In this document: positions 6,949 to 12,168 of the stretch, piece by piece
How the letters are laid out: every line of letters starts with the position of its first letter
Position numbering within the stretch: the first letter of the stretch is position 1
Assembly: GCA_023393265.1 (NCBI GenBank)
Contig: JAEWME010000043.1
Coordinates: 1 to 12,168, forward strand
From: Bacteroidota bacterium
GTDB lineage: Bacteria; Bacteroidota; Bacteroidia; Bacteroidales; Prolixibacteraceae
Length of the DNA stretch: 12,168 bases
Direction of reading: 5' to 3'
Notes under the pieces: generated by a model
Database searches by the model: none
What the model was told of the DNA's origin: nothing
The model's input: the letters and a program-made list of their open reading frames with translations, nothing else
Position numbers and translations under genes: made by a program

Positions 6949-9435
6949 ATGACTCAACCAATTATAAACCGGTCGTTTCCGGAGAAAACCGCGCTCATAT
7001 TTGGGCAGGAAAAATATACTTATTCCGAGCTGCTGAAACGCGTTGAGCAGTTCGCGCTTTTATTCAGCCAAAAATCGTACACCAAAGTGGCCATTTATGC
7101 TGAAAACAGCCCTTCGTGGATTTTTGCTTATTACGCTGCCCTGCAAAATCACTGCATTGCTATTCCGATTGATTTCCTGGCCTCTGCTGATGACGTGGCT
7201 TATATTGTTGACGACTGTCGACCTGATTTACTTTTTTCGAGTGCTTCGATGAAAGAATCTTTGGCTAAAGTGGAAGAGAAGACTGTTCACAAACCTGAAG
7301 TCCTGATTTTTGAGCAGCTCATACTGGATGAGCGTGCATCGGAAAGTCAATGGCTGAATCCCAAAAGTGAAGATGATACGGCTGCAATTATTTATACTTC
7401 AGGAACGACTGGCAGTCCAAAAGGTGTAATGCTTTCATATACCAATATCCGAGTAAATATGCACGGCGTAATTGAATGCGGCATTTTTCGGGCCGAGCGT
7501 CAGGTGATGATTTTTCTTCCGCTTCACCATGTTTTTCCGTTGGTTGGCAGCATGATGCTTCCTTTTCATGTGGGCAGCACGGTGCCGATGGCGCCTTCGA
7601 TGCAATCGTCAGACCTGATGAAAACTTTTGCCGAAAACCAGGTCGCTGTTTTTATTGGAGTGCCAAGGTTATATGAGTTAATGTATCGCGGAATAAAGGC
7701 TAAGATTGATCAAAGCTTTGTAGGGCGAACGCTGCTCGGACTGGTTTTAAAGACCAAAAACCGCAAACTTGGGAAGACTATTTTTAAGAAGGTACACCAG
7801 GGATTTGGAGGAAGTCTGCAGATAATGGTAGCGGGCGGGGCTGCGCTGAACCGCGAGGTTGGCACATTTTTTCATTACCTCGGATTTGATATTCTGGAAG
7901 GTTTTGGAATGACTGAAGCTGCTCCTATGATCACTTTCCCACGCCCGGGCAATGTAAAGATTGGCTCAACGGGACAAGCGTTGCCGGGTTTGCAGGTTGA
8001 AATTCGTGATGGTGAGATTGTGGCAAAAGGACCAAGCATCATGAAGGGCTATTACAATCGGCCCGAAGAAACCGCAGAGGTACTGAAAGATGGCTGGCTA
8101 TATACAGGCGATTTGGGTTATCTCGACAAAGATGGATTTCTGTTTATTACTGGCCGCAAAAAAGAAATCATTGTATTACCAAACGGGAAAAATATCAATC
8201 CGGTTGAGATCGAGATGAAACTCGATAGTTTTTCACCGGCGATTAAGGAATCGGGCGTTTTCATGCACAACGACCTGCTCCATGCGCTTATTTTTCCCGA
8301 TGTGAACTACTTGTCGGAAGCAGGTGTGGAAAATATTAACCAGTATTTCCGCGACCAGGTTATCTCTCCGTTTAATTCGGAGATGAGTTCCTACAAACGA
8401 ATCATGCAGTTTACACTCGTGAAGTCGGAATTGCCACGCACGAGGCTTTCGAAACTTCAGCGCTTCAAATTTCCGGAGTTACTGGTGCAAAAACAGGAAG
8501 GGCAACAGGAAAAAGATGAGCCCAATACGGTTGAATACAAAGCCATTAAATCGTTTATCGAAAGTCAGGTCGATATGGATATTTTGCCCGACCATCACCT
8601 GGTTTTCGATATTTCGATGGACTCACTTGGAAAATTAAGCCTGATTGATTACATCGAAAAAACATTTGGCATCAGGCTTAACGAAGAGCAATTGTTGAAA
8701 TTTCCATCGGTGCGTAAAATTGCCGAACACATTCAGAATAACAAGAAGTTTCACATCATTGGAGAAAAGTCGGGCTGGACTGGCGATTTGAAAGACGAGT
8801 CGGATGTAATCCTACCTAAATCGTCTGTTTTCCTTGGCCCAATTGTCAGTTCGGTACGGGCTTTTTTCAGGCTTTTTTTCAAATTTCAGGTGGAGGGTCT
8901 GGAAAATATTCCCGAAGGTGCCTGTTTCCTGGCGCCAAATCACGAAACCAAGCTCGATGCTTTTTTGGTGTTGTCGTATTTGAATCGCGACACTTTACAC
9001 AACACGTTCTCCTACGCAAAAAAAGATCACGTGGATGGCTGGGCCAGGCGTTATCTGGCTCGAAACAGCAACGTCATTGTTATGGACTTAAAAAAAGACC
9101 TGAAGCATTCGATCCAGAAAATGGCTGAGGTGGTAAAGCAAGGAAAGAAAATCCTGATTTTTCCGGAAGGAACACGAACGCTGACGGGAGAGCTGGGCAA
9201 ATTCAAGAAAACTTATGCGATTTTGGCGTCTGAACTGAATGTTCCTGTTGTTCCGGTGGTCATTACCGGTGCTTTTGAAGCTATGTCGTCGGGAGGTCGG
9301 AAAATCAAACGCGGTGCAAAAATCACCGTTGAGTTTTTGCCTGCCGTTTATCCTGAAAATCTGAAGCCGGAAGAACTGAATGTTTTGGTGAAAGAAAAAA
9401 TTGCAGAAGTAAAGCATAAAAGTAGCCCGAAGTAG
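6949..9435 (+). CDS. Fused acyl-CoA/ACP ligase - acyl carrier protein - PlsC-type acyltransferase
   Basis: Three domains are visible in 828 residues. Residues 1 to about 512 are an ANL-type AMP-forming acyl ligase: P-loop-like YTSGTTGSPKGV (149-160), GFGMTE (318-323), YTGDLGYLDKDG (385-396), GRKKEIIVLPNGKNINP (402-418) and a likely adenylation lysine, Lys502, in RLSKLQR. Residues about 527-597 are an acyl carrier domain with MDSL (557-560), where Ser559 would carry phosphopantetheine, followed by IDYIEKTFGIRL. Residues about 630-820 are a lysophospholipid/1-acylglycerol-phosphate acyltransferase with HX4D (His665-Asp670 in NHETKLD) and FPEGTR (738-743). The likely job is to adenylate a free fatty acid, load it on the carrier and transfer it to a lysophospholipid, in salvage or remodelling at the inner membrane. 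E. coli Aas combines ligase and acyltransferase in the opposite order and lacks the carrier. No strong ribosome-binding site precedes the ATG. The gene has its own promoter and terminator, so it appears monocistronic. Confidence 0.92.
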   Translation: MTQPIINRSFPEKTALIFGQEKYTYSELLKRVEQFALLFSQKSYTKVAIYAENSPSWIFAYYAALQNHCIAIPIDFLASADDVAYIVDDCRPDLLFSSASMKESLAKVEEKTVHKPEVLIFEQLILDERASESQWLNPKSEDDTAAIIYTSGTTGSPKGVMLSYTNIRVNMHGVIECGIFRAERQVMIFLPLHHVFPLVGSMMLPFHVGSTVPMAPSMQSSDLMKTFAENQVAVFIGVPRLYELMYRGIKAKIDQSFVGRTLLGLVLKTKNRKLGKTIFKKVHQGFGGSLQIMVAGGAALNREVGTFFHYLGFDILEGFGMTEAAPMITFPRPGNVKIGSTGQALPGLQVEIRDGEIVAKGPSIMKGYYNRPEETAEVLKDGWLYTGDLGYLDKDGFLFITGRKKEIIVLPNGKNINPVEIEMKLDSFSPAIKESGVFMHNDLLHALIFPDVNYLSEAGVENINQYFRDQVISPFNSEMSSYKRIMQFTLVKSELPRTRLSKLQRFKFPELLVQKQEGQQEKDEPNTVEYKAIKSFIESQVDMDILPDHHLVFDISMDSLGKLSLIDYIEKTFGIRLNEEQLLKFPSVRKIAEHIQNNKKFHIIGEKSGWTGDLKDESDVILPKSSVFLGPIVSSVRAFFRLFFKFQVEGLENIPEGACFLAPNHETKLDAFLVLSYLNRDTLHNTFSYAKKDHVDGWARRYLARNSNVIVMDLKKDLKHSIQKMAEVVKQGKKILIFPEGTRTLTGELGKFKKTYAILASELNVPVVPVVITGAFEAMSSGGRKIKRGAKITVEFLPAVYPENLKPEELNVLVKEKIAEVKHKSSPK

Positions 9436-9564
9436 ATCTTATTATTTCTCACTTTACTTATGGTTTCCAAATTTCCCAAACTTGGGACAAAGCAGCTTGT
9501 AGCCGTAAGAACTAAAGACCTCAGCATCGGTGGAAGCTATGACATGATGTAGAGGAAAACAGAT

Positions 9565-9601
9565 AGGTCACTCTTAAGATAACAAATAAGAGTGACCTTT
9601 T
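9565..9601 (+). terminator. Strong hairpin terminator between convergent genes
   Basis: AGGTCACTCTTA (9565-9576) pairs perfectly with TAAGAGTGACCT (9587-9598), a 12-bp stem with a 10-base loop, ending in TTTT (9598-9601) on the plus strand. It stops transcription from the ligase-acyltransferase gene. On the minus strand the hairpin is followed by a poorer T-rich run (ATCTGTTTTCC), so it may also work, less efficiently, for the rubrerythrin transcript. GATCACTCT just downstream (from 9604) is a partial third copy of one arm. Confidence 0.8.
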
Positions 9602-9641
9602 CGGATCACTCTCATTGTTCTCAAATTTATAGTTCTTCGGA

Positions 9642-10274
9642 TTAAGCACCAATCTTGATAAACCGATCTTTTGCAGTCATTGAAATTCCGCAACGTTCAG
9701 GAGCAGCATTTTCATAGGTGTTTCCGCAGGTTCCGCAAACATAGTAAACCGAAGGAAGTGAAGTTTCCTGTTTATCCTGCAAAGCTTTCAATGCCTTTTC
9801 GTACAGCACTTTATGCTTTTTCTCAACCTGGAAGGCGTAATTAAATGAAACCATGCCCAGGTTTACATTTTCTGTTTGGGCATCGGTAATAAAATCGGGG
9901 TACATGGTTGCTACTTCATACGATTCGCCGGCAATGGCATCCTTCAGGTTTTCAACAGTTGTTTTTATATCGAATTTCGGATTTACTGTCGGAATGCTTG
10001 CATTAAGTTGCTGTAAAACAGCTTTGTGATTTCCGGCATGAATACTTTCGGCTTTTGAAGCTGCCTCGAACAGCGCGGCAACTTCCAGGTTGCCTTCTTC
10101 ACGCGCTTTCTTGGCGAATGCGGTATATTTTGCACTTGCTGTTGACTCGCCGGTAAACGCGGCCTGAAGATCTTTTACTGTTTTATCGCTGGCGGCATAA
10201 AGTGTTGCATATCCAAAAACAAAGAATAAAACCAGCACTAAACTTTTTGAGAAATTTGTTTTCATCATTTTCAT
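9642..10274 (-). CDS. Exported rubrerythrin-like diiron protein with incomplete rubredoxin site
   Basis: The 210-residue protein has a hydrophobic signal peptide (about 5-28, SKSLVLVLFFVFGYATLYAA), so the mature form is probably periplasmic. A four-helix ferritin-like domain follows. Iron ligands, by rubrerythrin pattern, are Glu43 (GES), Glu76 and His79 (AESIH), Glu117 and/or Glu120 (GESYE), and Glu151 and His154 (EKKH). Rubrerythrins reduce hydrogen peroxide at the diiron centre, fed electrons through a C-terminal rubredoxin FeCys4 site. Here that site reads CGTC (180-183) and CGIS (195-198): the fourth cysteine is Ser198, so normal FeCys4 binding looks lost. The frame extends upstream to a TTG at 10316, but that codon overlaps the promoter, so the ATG at 10274 is preferred. 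ATGs at 10268 and 10265 are also possible. Confidence 0.88.
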   Translation of the reverse strand: MKMMKTNFSKSLVLVLFFVFGYATLYAASDKTVKDLQAAFTGESTASAKYTAFAKKAREEGNLEVAALFEAASKAESIHAGNHKAVLQQLNASIPTVNPKFDIKTTVENLKDAIAGESYEVATMYPDFITDAQTENVNLGMVSFNYAFQVEKKHKVLYEKALKALQDKQETSLPSVYYVCGTCGNTYENAAPERCGISMTAKDRFIKIGA

Positions 10275-10313
10275 CTTTAAAAATTTGACATGAATTGTTT
10301 TTAATTTATGTGT

Positions 10314-10341
10314 CAAAAGTAGATGTGACTATCTGAGGCAA
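10314..10341 (-). promoter_or_regulatory. Predicted promoter of the rubrerythrin-like gene
   Basis: On the minus strand 10321-10314 is TACTTTTG, a perfect TAnnTTTG -7 element. TTG at 10341-10339 lies 17 bases upstream, close to the standard -33 spacing. Transcription would begin near 10307, leaving a leader of about 33 bases before the ATG at 10274. This is the best-formed promoter in the window and shows that the gene can be transcribed independently of the two-component genes upstream. Confidence 0.7.
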
Positions 10342-10353
10342 GACTAAAGAGAA

Positions 10354-10372
10354 TCTTAAAATTAGCTTAAGA
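10354..10372 (-). terminator. Weak AT-rich hairpin after the histidine kinase gene
   Basis: TCTTAA (10354-10359) pairs with TTAAGA (10367-10372) around a 7-base loop, directly after the kinase stop. On the minus strand it is followed by a T-rich but interrupted stretch (TTCTCTTTAG). The stem is short and AT-rich, so read-through into the rubrerythrin gene is likely. It could instead be a binding site upstream of the rubrerythrin promoter. Confidence 0.25.
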
Positions 10373-10373
10373 G

Positions 10374-11762
10374 TTATTTTTTTGAAGGAAAGATTACTTC
10401 GACCAAAGTTCCGTTACCCGGTTCGCTCGAAATATTGATTTTTAAACGGAGAATATCGGCGAACCGTTTTACAATGGCCATGCCCAGACCATTTCCTTTT
10501 ACTGCAAAGTTGCGCGATTCGTCGGCACGGTAAAACCGTTCGAAAATCTGAGAAATCTGTTGTGGGGTCATTCCAATGCCCTGATCGCGAACCAACAACA
10601 CGGTTTGTGACTGATTACTTCTGAAACCTATTTCAACTTCACCGCCCGGATCGGAGAATTTGATGGCGTTTGTTGTCAGATTTTCCAGAATTTGTTCCAG
10701 CATAAACCGGTCTGAAAAAACTTCCATATCAGGAGCAATATTGATTTTCAGCGATACCTGATTTTGATCCAGCTTTTCACTCAACCGAATGGCCAACGCG
10801 TGGACCATTTCTTCGATTTGAATCATCTGGAGATTTACAGGAATGGTGCCGACTTCGTACCTGGCCAAAAGCAAAAGTTGTTCAACCAGAACAGTCATGC
10901 GGTTTACCTCCGACAGTCCATACTGAATTTTTTCGATGTATTGTTCCGGCTCCCGTTGCTTACGGAGCAAAACTTCCAGCGTTCCTTTTAATGCCGAAAG
11001 TGGAGTTCGCAGTTCATGCGATGCATCGGCCGTGAATTGTTTCTCGCGCAGAACTGCGTCTTCGAGCCGGTCGAGTAAGCTATTGATCGTATTAACCAAG
11101 GTATAAAGTTCGTCTTTGTATTTGGGTAGTTGAATTCGCTGGTTCAGGTTTTCGCGGGTAATTTTCTGGGCAGCATGGGTAAGCTGATAGACCGGGTCGA
11201 TACTTTTTCGGGCTATAAAGACAACAATGAAGTATAAAACAAGCAGAACCAGTGGAAACGCAAAGAGCAGGACCATCCGCAGATTTTTAAGCACCAGAAG
11301 CGAGTCGTCAAGCGGAATGGCTACCGAGAGAAACCCGATGATCCTTCCATCGATCGTGATTGGCGTTTGCACCTGGCGAACGGAAGATTTGTCAAGATGA
11401 GTATCAAAATAGGTTTCGATTTTATATTCAGGAAAGGTAGCCAACTTCTCCTTCACCAGGTTGGGCGATTGCTTCAGTATCGCACCTGTTGTGTCAGTTA
11501 TCTGCACAAAGGTTGGGTTCACTTCAACCTGGGCATGTTCACCTTCGTCCCATTCTTTTAAATTCGCAATGATTATACGGTCGTTAAAAGTTACGATACC
11601 ATTCTCCAATTCCGACGATTCGGCCTTCAAATCTTCGTCGAGATACCGATACACCGAGCCCGAGACCACAACGTAAATGGCAACGAAAACCACGACGATC
11701 AGCATGGCTGTCGCCGAAAGAAAATAGAGCGCTATCCGATTGCTGAAACTGGTTCGTATCAT
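10374..11762 (-). CDS. Membrane sensor histidine kinase (HAMP, HisKA, HATPase_c)
   Basis: This 462-residue kinase has the classical order: membrane helix about 11-34, a periplasmic sensor of about 125 residues (35-160), membrane helix about 163-184 and HAMP about 185-240. The dimerisation/phosphoacceptor domain carries SHELRTP (248-254, phospho-accepting His249). The ATPase domain has the N box around NLTTNAIKFS (361-370), DQGIGM (393-398), ERFYRADES (408-416) and GNGLGMAI (423-430). It should autophosphorylate on His249 and pass phosphate to the response regulator encoded immediately upstream. Its ATG overlaps the regulator stop by four bases (ATGA, 11759-11762), a typical sign of translational coupling. 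The sensor region has no motif that tells me the stimulus. Downstream lies an exported rubrerythrin-like gene, which hints at oxidative or envelope stress but proves nothing. Confidence 0.95.
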   Translation of the reverse strand: MIRTSFSNRIALYFLSATAMLIVVVFVAIYVVVSGSVYRYLDEDLKAESSELENGIVTFNDRIIIANLKEWDEGEHAQVEVNPTFVQITDTTGAILKQSPNLVKEKLATFPEYKIETYFDTHLDKSSVRQVQTPITIDGRIIGFLSVAIPLDDSLLVLKNLRMVLLFAFPLVLLVLYFIVVFIARKSIDPVYQLTHAAQKITRENLNQRIQLPKYKDELYTLVNTINSLLDRLEDAVLREKQFTADASHELRTPLSALKGTLEVLLRKQREPEQYIEKIQYGLSEVNRMTVLVEQLLLLARYEVGTIPVNLQMIQIEEMVHALAIRLSEKLDQNQVSLKINIAPDMEVFSDRFMLEQILENLTTNAIKFSDPGGEVEIGFRSNQSQTVLLVRDQGIGMTPQQISQIFERFYRADESRNFAVKGNGLGMAIVKRFADILRLKINISSEPGNGTLVEVIFPSKK

Positions 11763-12168
11763 TCGTCTTTGATAATGTAACCAACTCCCCTGATCGTAGT
11801 TATCAGGTTTGTGTCGGAAGTACCATCAATCTTTTTCCGGAGGGCATTAATGTAAACGTCGATTACAGATGTGTTGTAATCGAAATGAATGTCCCACACG
11901 TGCTCGATGATCCGGCTCCGGGTGCAAACCTTCCCTTTGTTGCGCAATAAAAATTCAAGAAGGGCAAATTCCTTTTGTGTCAACGAGACATCCTGATTTT
12001 CTACAAAGACCTGATGTGTATTCAAATCCATCACCAGGTCCCCGTGAATAATTCGCGAATTTTCAGGCTGTTTTCCACGTAGTTGAACTCTCACCCTAGC
12101 CAACAATTCCTCAAAAGAAAATGGTTTCTTAATGAAATCATTGGCACCCATTTCGAGTGCAAAAACGG
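11759..12168 (-). CDS. OmpR/PhoB-family response regulator, 5' end cut off
   Basis: The frame is open to the window edge; 135 residues of the C-terminal part are visible. It begins in the last part of the receiver domain, with VFALEMGANDFIKKPFSFEELLARV containing the conserved Lys-Pro switch pair; the phosphorylated Asp lies outside the window. A winged-helix DNA-binding domain follows: LTQKEFALLEFLLRNKG, then SRIIEHVWD, DVYINALRKKID and the terminal ITTIRGVGYII, the hallmark of the OmpR group. It is the cognate regulator of the overlapping kinase gene. The ATG at 12151 is internal and is not the start. Confidence 0.95.
   Translation of the reverse strand, partial: VFALEMGANDFIKKPFSFEELLARVRVQLRGKQPENSRIIHGDLVMDLNTHQVFVENQDVSLTQKEFALLEFLLRNKGKVCTRSRIIEHVWDIHFDYNTSVIDVYINALRKKIDGTSDTNLITTIRGVGYIIKDE

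Noticed and set aside
9474..9487. TCCCAA-AC-TTGGGA palindrome downstream of the acyltransferase gene
   Set aside because: A 2-base centre is too tight for an RNA hairpin at full stem length, and no gene starts nearby that an operator could serve. Probably chance.
9460..9552. 30-codon frame between the acyltransferase fusion and its terminator
   Set aside because: No ribosome-binding site or promoter is visible and the peptide is not recognisable. Too short to support without conservation or expression data.
10275..10316. TTG-initiated N-terminal extension of the rubrerythrin-like gene
   Set aside because: The TTG lies within the TACTTTTG promoter element, and the extension would bury the signal peptide 14 residues deeper.

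Overview
The window reads as chromosomal DNA from a member of the Bacteroidota. Four copies of the phylum's TAnnTTTG -7 promoter element lie upstream of genes, in front of corA, the ligase fusion (two copies) and the rubrerythrin gene. Most genes have weak or no Shine-Dalgarno sequences, and a DUF6427-type membrane protein follows purD. An environmental Bacteroidales/Marinilabiliales-like lineage is plausible, but that is inference; no rRNA or other marker is present to settle it. I see no mobile element, tRNA, rRNA or CRISPR array.

Layout. Positions 2-1772 (+) hold the C-terminal two thirds of purD and a polytopic DUF6427-type membrane protein. A CorA-type divalent-cation channel (1822-2751, -) converges on them, with its own upstream promoter and a 9-bp hairpin in its leader. 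A 416-bp AT-rich spacer separates corA from a divergent three-gene sugar-oxidation cluster (3168-6749, +). The cluster is a cytoplasmic Gfo/Idh/MocA dehydrogenase, a TIM-barrel sugar isomerase/epimerase-like protein, and a second Gfo/Idh/MocA protein with a twin-arginine signal. A terminator-like hairpin lies between genes two and three, and a strong terminator closes the cluster.

Two tandem -7 elements then precede an 828-residue fusion of acyl-CoA/ACP ligase, acyl carrier protein and PlsC-type acyltransferase (6949-9435, +). It probably activates a fatty acid, holds it and transfers it to a lysophospholipid on one chain. A 12-bp terminator hairpin sits between it and the convergent genes that follow.

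The right end (-) carries an exported rubrerythrin-like diiron protein whose C-terminal rubredoxin-like site has lost its fourth cysteine. Upstream of it is an OmpR-type response regulator (cut by the window edge) and its overlapping sensor histidine kinase. The rubrerythrin gene has its own promoter, so it is a neighbour of the two-component system and possibly a target, not simply an operon member.

The two points most worth following are the sugar cluster split across the membrane, which resembles 3-keto-glycoside pathways, and the degenerate exported rubrerythrin. Most of the rest is ordinary core or accessory Bacteroidota content.
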